Source of the DNA: an uncultured Candidatus Actinomarina sp.
GTDB lineage: Bacteria; Actinomycetota; Acidimicrobiia; Actinomarinales; Actinomarinaceae
Direction: 5' to 3'
NCBI GenBank assembly: GCA_902526825.1
Contig: CABZMN010000003.1
Location: 1 to 64,000, forward strand
Length of the DNA: 64,000 nt
Below, in pieces: positions 1 through 8,316 of this stretch; within the stretch, counting starts at the first letter, position 1; the number at the start of each line of letters is the position of its first letter. Made by a program: the position numbers and the translations under genes. The notes beneath the pieces were generated by a model. The model did no database searches. It had not been told where the DNA came from and saw only the letters and a program-made list of their open reading frames with translations.

Positions 1-1
1 T

Positions 2-289
2 AAGTTTACAAATGATATCCAAGTTGTTTTAAGAGAAATGATGAAAGAATTACTTAATCAAGATGCATATGATCTTCCTGATCCATTAGCGATGTCTGTA
101 TTTTTAGATGAAACAATAATCAGCCAGTCAGCAGAAGCAAATGTAAGAGTTGATGTTCGTGATGGAATGACCAGAGGTGGATGTGTAATTGATTATATGA
201 ACATTGAGCCTGAAACACATAAGACAAGAATTGTACAAAGGTGTAATCCTGATAAGTTTTTTGAATTATTAAAAAGCAGCTTAGTCTAG
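2..289 (+). CDS. Nucleoside hydrolase, C-terminal part (partial, runs off left edge)
   Basis: The frame is open from base 2 with no stop, so the gene begins outside the window and the ATG at 38 is internal. The visible 95 residues contain D-P-L-A-M followed about 30 residues later by G-M-T-R-G, an order typical of the C-terminal end of inosine/uridine-preferring nucleoside hydrolases. Those enzymes cleave the N-glycosidic bond of ribonucleosides for salvage. The calcium-binding N-terminal DxDxxxDD motif would lie outside the window, so substrate class cannot be judged. It ends 4 bp before the stop of the convergent SPFH gene. Confidence 0.7.
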   Translation, partial: KFTNDIQVVLREMMKELLNQDAYDLPDPLAMSVFLDETIISQSAEANVRVDVRDGMTRGGCVIDYMNIEPETHKTRIVQRCNPDKFFELLKSSLV

Positions 290-293
290 TCTG

Positions 294-1241
294 TTACTCT
301 TTTTTATCTTCAGATTCAGTTGAATCTTTGTTTTCATCCTTAAACAATTCTGAAATTGCTCCGATGCTACCTAAGGTTGCAGATAAATCTGCTGGTAAAA
401 ATATTTTTGTAGCATTTCCATCAGCAACTTTTTCAAGAGATTCTAGATATTTTATTGCTATCAAATCATTTGATGGATCACCTTCATGAATTGCATTAAA
501 AACTTTTAATATAGCTTCCGCTTCACCTTCTGCTGTAACTACTCTTTCATATTTTTCAGCATCAGCAACTTGTTTTAATGCTTCAGCTTCACCTTGAGCG
601 CTTAGAATTTGGGACTCTCTTTCACCTTCTGCAGTCAAAATTGCAGCTCTTTTTTCACCTTCAGCTTCAGTCACAGCAGCTCTTCTATCCCTCTCAGCTT
701 TCATAACTTTGTTCATTGCATCTTGAACATCTTGAGGTGGATCAATTCTTTGAATTTCTACACGTACAACTCTTGTACCCCACTTATCTGTTGCTTCGTC
801 TAATATCAATTTCAAAGATGTATTAATAGTCTCTCTCGAAGTTAAAGCAGCATCTAATTCAAGATCACCAACCACATTTCTTAGATTGGTTTGTGCTAAT
901 TTTGTTGCTGCAGTGATAAAATCTCCAACGTTATATACAAGTTTTTTAGGATCAGTTGGTTCATAATAAATGACCGCATCAACAGTAATTGTTACATTGT
1001 CTTTTGTAATAACTTCTTGTGGTGGAACATCGATAACTTGTTCCCTCATGTCTACGATGATTAATTTTTCAATCCCAGGAATTACAATGTTTAGTCCTGC
1101 GGTCGCTTCACGATTGTACTTACCAAATCTTTCAACTAATCCTTTTTCAAATGGTCTTAAAATTCTGAATATTCTAAACGCAATAAAGATTAGAAGACCA
1201 AATAATATTACGGTTCTCGCAATTGAAAATATAAATTCCAT
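294..1241 (-). CDS. SPFH/band-7 membrane protein (stomatin/QmcA-like)
   Basis: 315 residues: one N-terminal membrane helix (about 3-25), then a band-7 domain (about 28-190, with the stomatin-like V-x-M-R-E-Q stretch), then an Ala/Glu-rich predicted coiled coil (about 185-245) with repeated A-E-G-E units, and a charged tail. Stomatin/QmcA proteins oligomerise on the inner membrane and often accompany membrane proteases or organise membrane microdomains. No NfeD-like protease partner is visible here. It is the last gene after the bc-complex operon, 41 bp behind the 3-TM protein, so it may be co-transcribed and scaffold the complex. That role is inference. Confidence 0.85.
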   Translation of the reverse strand: MEFIFSIARTVILFGLLIFIAFRIFRILRPFEKGLVERFGKYNREATAGLNIVIPGIEKLIIVDMREQVIDVPPQEVITKDNVTITVDAVIYYEPTDPKKLVYNVGDFITAATKLAQTNLRNVVGDLELDAALTSRETINTSLKLILDEATDKWGTRVVRVEIQRIDPPQDVQDAMNKVMKAERDRRAAVTEAEGEKRAAILTAEGERESQILSAQGEAEALKQVADAEKYERVVTAEGEAEAILKVFNAIHEGDPSNDLIAIKYLESLEKVADGNATKIFLPADLSATLGSIGAISELFKDENKDSTESEDKKE

Positions 1242-1282
1242 ATAACAATTCTATTCATGAAAGGGATATACGCTAATCGAGA

Positions 1283-1651
1283 TTAACTATTTGTTTCTTC
1301 TGTGTCTTTTTCTTCTTGTTCGTATCTATTGAGAGCAAGCATAAACATAATAAAAAGTATTAAAGAACCAGCAAAATAAGTAATTGGAATAATTCTAATT
1401 TCTAAGGCGTTTAAACCATCAATTGATGATGGAGCTGGACCCCTAGGAGCATAAAGTATAAACAGAAATGAATTAATAACTAGCCATCCAAAAGTTGCCG
1501 CTCCAACAACAAGGAAGCCAAGTCTTCTACCTAAGTTTGTTGCATTCAAAATAAAAGTTGATCCAAAAAATGAAAGAACAAAAAAAACGAAAAGAAAAAT
1601 TCCTGTAAATGTCAAATTAGATGACAAAAGGGTTCTCATTATTTCACGCAT
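1283..1651 (-). CDS. Small 3-TM membrane protein of the bc-complex operon
   Basis: 122 residues with three hydrophobic segments (about 13-33, 43-68 and 88-108) and an acidic C-terminal tail. No recognised domain or metal ligand is visible. It overlaps the upstream diheme cytochrome c gene by 8 bp, which implies translational coupling. Its position at the end of the bc-complex gene run suggests an accessory or assembly subunit, but that rests on context only. Confidence 0.65.
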   Translation of the reverse strand: MREIMRTLLSSNLTFTGIFLFVFFVLSFFGSTFILNATNLGRRLGFLVVGAATFGWLVINSFLFILYAPRGPAPSSIDGLNALEIRIIPITYFAGSLILFIMFMLALNRYEQEEKDTEETNS

Positions 1652-3068
1652 CAGGTGTCATTCCTCTCAAATAATCTATAACTAATTCTATATCTGACTG
1701 TGGAAGTACCGCACCAAATCCAGGCATTTTTCCTCCACCAACTCCATTGACTCCATAACCTTTACCATTCACAGAACCATTAATAATAAAATCAATAAAG
1801 TCTTCTCTTTCTTTAAACTGAATGTTTACTCTTCCACCTTTTAATGCAGGGCCTAAGCCTCCAGAGCCAATTGTTTTTGTATAAGCAGCTCCTGCAGAGT
1901 AACCAGCAGTATGACATCTTGCACAATATGCATTAAATATTCCTACTGCTCTTGTTGCTTTGTCATAATCTCCATCAAAAGTTGAATCTGCAATATCTTG
2001 GAAGTCAATAAGCCATAATTTTTGTTCATAGGCATTCTCAAGAAATGCTAATCCTTTTTCTGCTTCCTCCATAAATTTGTCATAGCCATCGGTCAGGATT
2101 CCTAAATTAATAACGCTCGTTTCAAGATCAGAAAGGTATCCTCTAGCAACTGATGCATCTTTTCTTCCCGGAGTTGATTCTTCTTCATCTGGGTTTAGAT
2201 TTAAAATTGCAGTACCCAAAATATCTGCAACACTTTCACTGTAAACTGAAATATCTGTTTCTACTGAATCAAAGAGTCCGTCCTCATCTGTATCGATTCC
2301 ATTTTGTCTTGTTAGAATCGCAGTTACAATTTCAACAGCTTCAATTGCAACAGGTAATCTTTCCGGAGATAACATTATGTTATTGATAAGTTCATTTTGT
2401 TTGTTAATCTCACTTTCAACTTGTAAATCAGAATTTTCAATTCGTAACAAAGATGAATTTATATTTTGTTCAATTTGTTGAAGTTCCTCACTTTGTGGAA
2501 TTTGAAAATAATGCAAATACTCTATCAAGTCGTCAAGCTGTCCATCATTCATTGGACCTCCGCCTTTGAGACCCCAAGCTGGCATAGGTGAGTTTGCTCT
2601 ACCATATATAAGCCAATACCTAACTTCTTCATCATCATATCTATAAAACACATTGTTTATTGCAGGGGCTACCCATGTAACACTTACACCACTTCTTTTT
2701 TCAACATATGAAGCTGCTCCTCCACTACCATCTACTCCATGGCAGTTTCCGCAGCCAAACTCTTCATAAAGATGATGCCCTCTTTCAACTGAAACATCGT
2801 CAAACTCTTCTACAAAACTCTCTTGTCGAGCTGGTTCACCGAGATAATAAAGTGGGATCATAATTGTAAGTAACGAAGCTAGCACAACTGCTATTGATAA
2901 TGTTTTATCAAGATGAGTGGTCTCTAATTCATCATCTGGAAGATATTTTTGTAAATTTTTTGGTACTTTTTTGATTTTTCCTGCACCACGAAAACCAACT
3001 GCGGAAAAATAAGCTATTGCTCCAACTACCGCTAAGGCAATTAATGTTATGAAAAATGAGCTGTTCAT
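1644..3068 (-). CDS. Membrane-anchored diheme cytochrome c of the bc complex
   Basis: 474 residues. Hydrophobic segments at about 5-25 and 56-76 could anchor it. Heme site 1 is C106-x-x-C-H110 with likely distal Met in M-P-A-W (about 162). Heme site 2 is C382-x-x-C-H386 with likely Met448 in K-M-P-G-F. Between the two cytochrome domains is a mostly helical insert (about 195-370) with an EF-hand-like loop D259-x-D-x-D263. It lies directly downstream of the Rieske gene (2 bp gap), the place of QcrC/cytochrome c1 in other bacteria. The expected job is carrying electrons from the Rieske centre to a terminal oxidase. Two CXXCH sites recall actinobacterial QcrC, but the long helical insert is unusual. 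Confidence 0.85.
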   Translation of the reverse strand: MNSSFFITLIALAVVGAIAYFSAVGFRGAGKIKKVPKNLQKYLPDDELETTHLDKTLSIAVVLASLLTIMIPLYYLGEPARQESFVEEFDDVSVERGHHLYEEFGCGNCHGVDGSGGAASYVEKRSGVSVTWVAPAINNVFYRYDDEEVRYWLIYGRANSPMPAWGLKGGGPMNDGQLDDLIEYLHYFQIPQSEELQQIEQNINSSLLRIENSDLQVESEINKQNELINNIMLSPERLPVAIEAVEIVTAILTRQNGIDTDEDGLFDSVETDISVYSESVADILGTAILNLNPDEEESTPGRKDASVARGYLSDLETSVINLGILTDGYDKFMEEAEKGLAFLENAYEQKLWLIDFQDIADSTFDGDYDKATRAVGIFNAYCARCHTAGYSAGAAYTKTIGSGGLGPALKGGRVNIQFKEREDFIDFIINGSVNGKGYGVNGVGGGKMPGFGAVLPQSDIELVIDYLRGMTPDA

Positions 3069-3070
3069 TT

Positions 3071-3949
3071 TTATTCTTCAGTCTCTGCAATCGTAATACA
3101 CGAAAGTCCTTGTGGATATTTCACAGACATACCACCAGCACGTGGAGATTCGATGACTGATCCGGTGTCAATAATTAATTTTCCGCCCGAAACACTTACA
3201 ATAAATCTATCTAAGTTTCTTGGAGCGGGGCCTGCATAATACTCACCAACCATGTTATATTTCGAACCATGACATGGACATTCAAATCCTTGAGAAGTGT
3301 TACACCATGGAACACGACAACCTAAATGAACGCATCTTTGATAAACAGCAACTAAACCTTCTGCAATGGTTCCACTATCAGAAAACTGAGAATTACCATT
3401 GTCATCAAATGGTAAGACATAAGCTCTTGCTTCTGGAATGAATGCAGGAATAACTGAACCATCTGATTGAAAAATTTGGTTTTTAAGATCATCAACTCTT
3501 CCAGCATCTATTTTTGATCCAAAACCTCCGGAAACTTTTGGATAAAAGAATCCAAGCCAAGAAATTAATTGGATACCAGCAAATGCTCCAAACGTGATTC
3601 CAAGAGCTTTACCCAAAAATTGTCTACGAGTCATCCCAGCTTCTTCCTCTGAAATTTCTTCATAAATAATTTCTTCTTTTATTGCAATGGATCCATCGGT
3701 TTGAATTTCTTCTTCCTCTTGTTCATCATCTTCAGATACATTTTCTTCTTCGAAATCTGGTTCATCTGGCGCTAAAAAATTAGTTTGAGATTTATCAACT
3801 TTTAATGCTTTTTTATCTAAATTCTTTTTCCAATTTAATCTTTTTGTTACAGCCTTTGGGGTTCTTCCAGTTACTACAGCTGCAATTCCGATTACACCAA
3901 ATATACCAATAAATGCAATTGCAATAAATGAAAGCTCAACAAGAGTCAT
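3071..3949 (-). CDS. Rieske [2Fe-2S] subunit of the bc complex
   Basis: 292 residues. The cluster motifs are C206-x-H208-x-x-C211 and C224-P-C226-H227-G-S, with H208/H227 and C206/C224 as expected ligands and the other two cysteines as the usual disulfide. There is an N-terminal membrane helix (about 5-26), an acidic linker (about 60-105), then a Tat-like motif T-R-R-Q-F-L-G-K at 107-114 before a second helix (about 115-135). An internal Tat segment after a first membrane helix fits multi-helix Rieske proteins as in actinobacterial QcrA. The gene overlaps the cytochrome b C-terminal gene by 4 bp (ATGA). It should take electrons from quinol oxidation and pass them to the cytochrome c. Confidence 0.92.
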   Translation of the reverse strand: MTLVELSFIAIAFIGIFGVIGIAAVVTGRTPKAVTKRLNWKKNLDKKALKVDKSQTNFLAPDEPDFEEENVSEDDEQEEEEIQTDGSIAIKEEIIYEEISEEEAGMTRRQFLGKALGITFGAFAGIQLISWLGFFYPKVSGGFGSKIDAGRVDDLKNQIFQSDGSVIPAFIPEARAYVLPFDDNGNSQFSDSGTIAEGLVAVYQRCVHLGCRVPWCNTSQGFECPCHGSKYNMVGEYYAGPAPRNLDRFIVSVSGGKLIIDTGSVIESPRAGGMSVKYPQGLSCITIAETEE

Positions 3950-4740
3950 TCGAAATGGACCCAGTCAAGTAAGTCATCGAACCATACACCATCAATCCAT
4001 GGATACGTCCAGTTCCAACCTGGGCCTCTAAATAAAATACCAATAAGACTTAATGTTCCAGCACCTGCCAGAAAAAAGGTCCACAACATTATTGCATATT
4101 TTCTTTTTGAAGGGTTATTTTCTTTATTTCGATCAATATATGGAATTGCCATAAATGCTGCAACACCAATTATAAGAGGAATCATTACACCTGCTATCTG
4201 TGGATCCCAATAGGAAAGTAATTCTTGTAGTCCTAAAAAGTACCATGGTGCTTTTGCAGGGTTTGGTGTAATATTTGGATTTGCTTCTTCTAATAAAGGT
4301 GCTTGCAGAATTGCACTTATAAAAATCAAAAATGCTGTCATTGCCATTAATGAAATAAACTCTGGCAACATTAAATGAGGCCACGTGTTTACTTTATCAA
4401 CTGGTTCTGAAGTTGGTTTTTGTATTGGCTTTGCTTTGACTACTGTAAGCAACCTTTGTGTTACTTTTGTCTCAGGAGCAAAATCTACTTCAGTAGGAAC
4501 TTGTCCGTTTGATTTTTCAGCCGCTGGTGCTGGTGTTTCTTTGACTGCAGCCGCTGGTGCTGGTGTTTCTTTGACTTCTACTTCAATTGGGGTAACTTCA
4601 ATTACATCTGGTTCTTTCTCAATTTTGGTAGGCTCTGCTTCACCTCTCATTTCAGCCAGTGCTTGTTCAACTGAGATACCTAAGGCCTTAGCTCTTGCTT
4701 CAGCAGTTTTTAATAATAAATGTTCTGGAATATCAACCAT
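3946..4740 (-). CDS. Cytochrome b C-terminal half (subunit IV/PetD-like) with N-terminal tag domain
   Basis: 264 residues. Residues 1-34 form a charged helical module (P-E-H-L-L, A-E-A-R-A-K-A, V-E-Q-A-L-A-E) also found in the two cytochromes at 8131 and 8960. Residues 35-115 are a Pro/Ala/Glu/Val linker with a perfect V-K-E-T-P-A-P-A-A repeat. Then come three membrane helices (about 128-150, 182-201 and 215-237). The quinol-site motif P-E-W-Y reads A164-P-W-Y167, as I recall for some non-photosynthetic bc complexes. It follows the heme-binding half by 6 bp and precedes the Rieske gene with a 4 bp overlap, so the three make one quinol:cytochrome c reductase core. Confidence 0.88.
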   Translation of the reverse strand: MVDIPEHLLLKTAEARAKALGISVEQALAEMRGEAEPTKIEKEPDVIEVTPIEVEVKETPAPAAAVKETPAPAAEKSNGQVPTEVDFAPETKVTQRLLTVVKAKPIQKPTSEPVDKVNTWPHLMLPEFISLMAMTAFLIFISAILQAPLLEEANPNITPNPAKAPWYFLGLQELLSYWDPQIAGVMIPLIIGVAAFMAIPYIDRNKENNPSKRKYAIMLWTFFLAGAGTLSLIGILFRGPGWNWTYPWIDGVWFDDLLDWVHFE

Positions 4741-4746
4741 ATATAT

Positions 4747-5526
4747 CTATAGAGGACCTGAGATCCCTCCATCCTTTCTTACTCGCCAGAAATGAATTGC
4801 CATAAAAATAACAATGATGAAAGGAAGAAATAGAACATGTAAAACATAAAATCTAAGAAGTGTTGCTTCAGTAGCCTCTAGTCCTGCAAATAACGCAAAC
4901 TTAACTTGAGCACCAAAAACAGGAGTGTAGCCTGCCATATTTCCACCCACTGTCACAGCCCAGATTGCTAACTGATCCCATGGAAGTAAATACCCAGTGA
5001 ATGAAAGTAAGAGTGTAAGAATTAATAATATAACTCCAATCACCCAGTTGAATTCTCTAGGTGCTTTGTACGCTCCATGGTAAAAAACTCGAGACATATG
5101 AAGAAATACAACTAATACCATTATGTGTGCAGCCCACCTATGCATATTTCTAACAAGTGATCCAAATGCAATACTTGTCTGCAAAGATTGGATATCAACA
5201 TACGCCATCTCTGTAGGCCTAAAGTAAAACATTAGCCAAATACCAGTTATGGTCAAAACAATAAAAGTAAAGAAACTTAATCCTCCAAGACAAAGGGTGT
5301 ATGACAGCCTCACGCCATGTCTTTTTACTTTTACTGGGTGAAGGTGGTACAAAACATTGTTCATAACAACATATGATCTGTTTCTTGGGCTATCAGAATA
5401 ACCTTTTCTAAATGGAGAACCAGGTCTAAAAATACTTCCCCAAAGCGTGCTTTCCTTAAGAGAATCACCAAGACCAGCACTTATGTCTTTTAATCTATCT
5501 TTAAATTTAATTTTTTCGTTTTTCAT
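4747..5526 (-). CDS. Cytochrome b N-terminal half, b6-type (diheme)
   Basis: 259 residues, four membrane helices. Heme ligands are H129/H143 and H230/H245. The 14- and 15-residue spacings, and the 101/102 residue distances across pairs, are those of cytochrome b6 (H86/H100, H187/H202). The C-terminus G-I-S-G-P-L also matches cytochrome b6. Cys79 in C-L-G-G falls where b6 Cys35 covalently holds the extra heme c(n). Q-site residues G-Y-L-L-P-W-D-Q (178-185) are present. The TAATG junction gives a 1 bp overlap with the ferredoxin gene. The product should oxidise quinol (probably menaquinol, inferred) in the cytoplasmic membrane. Confidence 0.93.
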   Translation of the reverse strand: MKNEKIKFKDRLKDISAGLGDSLKESTLWGSIFRPGSPFRKGYSDSPRNRSYVVMNNVLYHLHPVKVKRHGVRLSYTLCLGGLSFFTFIVLTITGIWLMFYFRPTEMAYVDIQSLQTSIAFGSLVRNMHRWAAHIMVLVVFLHMSRVFYHGAYKAPREFNWVIGVILLILTLLLSFTGYLLPWDQLAIWAVTVGGNMAGYTPVFGAQVKFALFAGLEATEATLLRFYVLHVLFLPFIIVIFMAIHFWRVRKDGGISGPL

Positions 5527-5975
5527 TAAAGTCTTCCATATATATATCCATGACGATCACTTCTTTCTCCAGAGTCCTCATCCCATGGAGATTCATAAAT
5601 ACCATTATTTATCGCGGCATCTGCAAGAGAGCCTGCAAACTTTCCAAGTGATATAACTCCAGTTGGACATCTGTCTACACACAACGCACATCTAGTACAT
5701 GCATCTTCATCAACAACAAAGAATCCTGTTTCATTATCTTCCATGCTTGGGGCTTCTACGTTTATAGAATCTTCGATAGCATCAGTAGATAGATAATGTA
5801 TGCATTTCCATGGACAAATGTCGACACACCCTTCACATAAAATACATTCTGCTTCATCAATATGTAAAAATTGTTTAGGTCTTACTCTTGAAGAAACTTT
5901 TTCGGCATCAACCATTGCCAGGTTGTATTTGTTTTCAAATTCAGGCATTTCAATAAGTACTTCTGATTTAGCCAT
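5526..5975 (-). CDS. 2[4Fe-4S] ferredoxin-type subunit of the bc-complex operon
   Basis: 149 residues from the ATG at 5975; the GTG two codons earlier lacks a proper RBS, whereas AAGGTGG sits 6 nt before this ATG. Cluster 1 is C44-x2-C47-x2-C50-x3-C54-P, cluster 2 is C93-x2-C96-x2-C99-x3-C103-P, a classic bacterial 8Fe ferredoxin arrangement, and there is one more cysteine at 58. No signal peptide or membrane helix, so it should sit on the cytoplasmic face. It lies between a 4-TM protein and cytochrome b with overlapping ends, so it is probably a dedicated part of the complex. Its electron partner is unknown. Confidence 0.88.
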   Translation of the reverse strand: MAKSEVLIEMPEFENKYNLAMVDAEKVSSRVRPKQFLHIDEAECILCEGCVDICPWKCIHYLSTDAIEDSINVEAPSMEDNETGFFVVDEDACTRCALCVDRCPTGVISLGKFAGSLADAAINNGIYESPWDEDSGERSDRHGYIYGRL

Positions 5976-6561
5976 CGGCACCCACCTTTATAACTTCTTT
6001 TCCATAGTCTGAAACTCTTGTTTTTCCTCTTTCTTTTGCTTCATTGATATCTTGAATCAAATATCCTACTACAAATGCTGTAACTAAGGCTCCTGTTGAT
6101 ATACCCAGTTGAATAATATCTTTTAAAGCACCAAGGCTCATTCCTATTTCGTTACCTAAAAATAATATTGGAGGAAAGTTAATAAACTCTCTTTGGTTTG
6201 TCCACTCAAGTGGTCCTTGAGATAGGTTTAGCCACTCTGAAGGCAATACGCCAAATATAAGAGCAAATTGTATCCAACTAAGAAATGCCAGATATGTTGC
6301 TCTAGCCCAAGTTAATTCAGATTCTTGCCATGCAAGCATTGCCATTCCGATCAATAGAAATTGTCCTGCGCCAAAAGCTATGAGTTGCCCAATGGTTTGC
6401 ATGAGCCAGCCCCTAGGCATCCAGTTAAAATAATCGATTACTTGGCCTTCAGGAAATCCAGCAAAATGAGCAATTATCACACCTATTGTTATGCCACCAA
6501 CACCGGCAAAAATCAGTGCCACTCCGATTTTGTATCGATTTATAAATATAAAATTTAACAA
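5968..6561 (-). CDS. 4-TM membrane protein, first gene of the bc-complex operon
   Basis: 197 residues with about four hydrophobic segments (about 10-32, 54-78, 88-106 and 150-170) and no conserved motif I recognise. The start is TTG; it is supported by GAGGG about 5 nt upstream (plus-strand 6566-6570) and there is no ATG before the second helix. It overlaps the ferredoxin gene by 8 bp. The pairing with a cytoplasmic ferredoxin suggests a membrane anchor that docks it to the cytochrome b, but that is inference. It is not homologous in any visible way to NrfD or other known quinone-binding anchors. Confidence 0.65.
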   Translation of the reverse strand: MLNFIFINRYKIGVALIFAGVGGITIGVIIAHFAGFPEGQVIDYFNWMPRGWLMQTIGQLIAFGAGQFLLIGMAMLAWQESELTWARATYLAFLSWIQFALIFGVLPSEWLNLSQGPLEWTNQREFINFPPILFLGNEIGMSLGALKDIIQLGISTGALVTAFVVGYLIQDINEAKERGKTRVSDYGKEVIKVGADG

Positions 6562-6625
6562 GTTTCCCTCAACACGTTATTTACTCAAAACCTTCAGTAT
6601 CTATTCTATCAAGGATTACCTAGAT

Positions 6626-6631
6626 ATTATA
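6626..6631 (-). promoter_or_regulatory. Candidate -10 box for the bc-complex operon
   Basis: On the minus strand the hexamer reads TATAAT, about 65 nt upstream of the TTG start at 6561. No good -35 at 16-18 bp is visible. It shares the 169 bp divergent intergenic region with the oxidase-like operon. Confidence 0.4.
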
Positions 6632-6716
6632 AATTTTATAACCCAACTTTTTCGAAAAATTACTAATTTTATTGGAGTAATTTCTATGGTTTAATAGTAA
6701 AGTCAAATTGAGTACT

Positions 6717-6722
6717 TACTAT
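6717..6722 (+). promoter_or_regulatory. Candidate -10 box for the oxidase-like operon
   Basis: TACTAT lies 8 nt before the ATG at 6731, so the transcript would be leaderless or nearly so, as at many other genes in this window. Confidence 0.4.
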
Positions 6723-6730
6723 TTAAATTA

Positions 6731-8134
6731 ATGAGAATAAAAATTTTTCCAAAAAATGAACAGGTGTTTTCAAAATTTTTTATTGTTTTAACTCCTCTTT
6801 TCTTACTTCTTTTAGGAACTATTGCATTAACAAAAGAGGCTTATTTCATTTTTGCAGCAATACTCCCTCAAAATAGTTTTCTCAATAGTGGATATTTAGA
6901 AAAACTAAATAACCATATAACTTACAATTTGATGCTTTCATTTTTAATTGTGTTTTTGACTGTTTACTTATTACCAAAAACACTTGGAAGAAAATTATTA
7001 ATATTCCCAATTTTTTTTCTAACTTCATTAGGAATTATTGGCTTGGAGTCACTCGATCTATTATTAGGAGTATTATTTCCCAATAGTTTTTTGTTCTTTG
7101 GGAATACTAGTTATACATTAATTTTTAAAATCTTAATATTTTTTGCCTTTGTTGGACTCATTATATTAAATATATTGGCAAAAAAAGAAGCTTCTCTATT
7201 TGTAAGTTCCCAATATCTTTTTGGTGCAAGTATTTTTTATCTGATATCACTTTTAATTTACAGAGCTGATTTTGTGGTATTTAGTGATAATTTTTTCATT
7301 AATTCAATGTATATTTCAACACATATATATGTTGGTTATTCGTTCGTATTTCTATCATTACTTCATTTCATGATTACAAAAGCTATAAATGCTACTTTGT
7401 ATAGTAAAACATTGGGATCCATAGGTTTTTGGGGATTCTTATTTCTCCTTCCTTGGTCAAATTTTAAATTTTATTTTGGTTCTGTATTGCCAAGTTGGAT
7501 CGAAAATATATCCCTTTACTTATCTATAAGTTTGTCACTCCCACTGCTTGCTATAGTTGTAAATTTCTTTAGAACGGTTTCAACAAGAATTGAAGAAAAT
7601 AAAGTAATTTATAGTCTTATAAGCTTCTCGTTTGGAATATTTGTTATAACAAATATCTTTCAAATTGTGTCATCGCTCTCAAATATCATTCCCATATTGA
7701 GTCTTACAAATTTTGAGATGGCAATAAGATATGGATATGTTTTCAGTGCAATATTAATTACTATCTCATTTGTTTATTATCTGATTCCTAAAATCTTTGG
7801 AAGAGAAGTCAAATTTTCAAGGCTTGAATCTTTAACCAGTTTTCTATTAAAACTTGTGGTGTCTTTAACATTATTTTCTAATGCTTTAATAGGAGTTATT
7901 TCCGGTTACTCATGGAATGCTGGTGCCAATGCAGGAAACCCAACAATCTATGGTGAAGGGTTCGGTTTGTTGTGGTCACTAATCAGTACTCCTATAACAC
8001 TAAATATGTTCTTGTCTTTGACATTAATTCTGCCATTTCTGTTGTTTTTCATTTCAGTCGTCAAGGCTGTAGTAAATGGAGAAATTACAGAAGCAGAAAC
8101 AATTGAACTTACTGAAGAGGAGCTTCCAGTATGA
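6731..8134 (+). CDS. CcoN-like (cbb3 subunit I family) polytopic protein lacking canonical metal ligands
   Basis: 467 residues, about 12 membrane helices. Resemblance to CcoN is seen in the helix-2 end (Y-L-L-P-K-T-L-G-R), the stretch Y-S-K-T-L-G-S-I-G-F-W, then L-P-S-W and V-N-F-F, and Y-Y-L-I-P-K-I-F-G-R-E. Active CcoN needs six histidines. Here there are three in all (H62, H198, H212). H198 may align with the first Cu-B ligand and H62 lies near the helix-2 heme position. The Cu-B His-His pair falls in S-N-F-K-F-Y-F (243-249), and the helix-10 H-x-H that binds both hemes reads Y334-G-Y336. I infer a subunit that cannot reduce oxygen and may be structural. The next gene, CcoO-like, overlaps by 4 bp. 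Confidence 0.72.
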   Translation: MRIKIFPKNEQVFSKFFIVLTPLFLLLLGTIALTKEAYFIFAAILPQNSFLNSGYLEKLNNHITYNLMLSFLIVFLTVYLLPKTLGRKLLIFPIFFLTSLGIIGLESLDLLLGVLFPNSFLFFGNTSYTLIFKILIFFAFVGLIILNILAKKEASLFVSSQYLFGASIFYLISLLIYRADFVVFSDNFFINSMYISTHIYVGYSFVFLSLLHFMITKAINATLYSKTLGSIGFWGFLFLLPWSNFKFYFGSVLPSWIENISLYLSISLSLPLLAIVVNFFRTVSTRIEENKVIYSLISFSFGIFVITNIFQIVSSLSNIIPILSLTNFEMAIRYGYVFSAILITISFVYYLIPKIFGREVKFSRLESLTSFLLKLVVSLTLFSNALIGVISGYSWNAGANAGNPTIYGEGFGLLWSLISTPITLNMFLSLTLILPFLLFFISVVKAVVNGEITEAETIELTEEELPV

Positions 8135-8316
8135 GTGAACTCTTAAGTAAAGTTGCTGAATTATTAAATGCACCAGAGTCGTTGGTGCAACGATCTGCTG
8201 AAGCTAGAGCTGAAGCTTCTGGAAGAACTGTAGATGAAGTTTTACAATCATGGGCTGGAGGAGAAAGTGTAGCATCTGTTGAAAAACCTGCTGAAGAAGC
8301 ACCGCCCGCTGAAGAA
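8131..8316 (+). repeat. 186-bp perfect direct repeat, copy 1
   Basis: Base-for-base identical to 8960-9145, starting exactly at each gene's ATG and ending inside the Pro/Ala/Glu linker. It encodes the 62-residue N-terminal module of both cytochromes. Confidence 0.97.

Noticed and set aside
6642-6662. Operator from the TTTTTCGAAAAA palindrome between the two respiratory operons
   Set aside because: It is a short A/T-dominated palindrome that is expected often in such DNA and has no second copy at either promoter.
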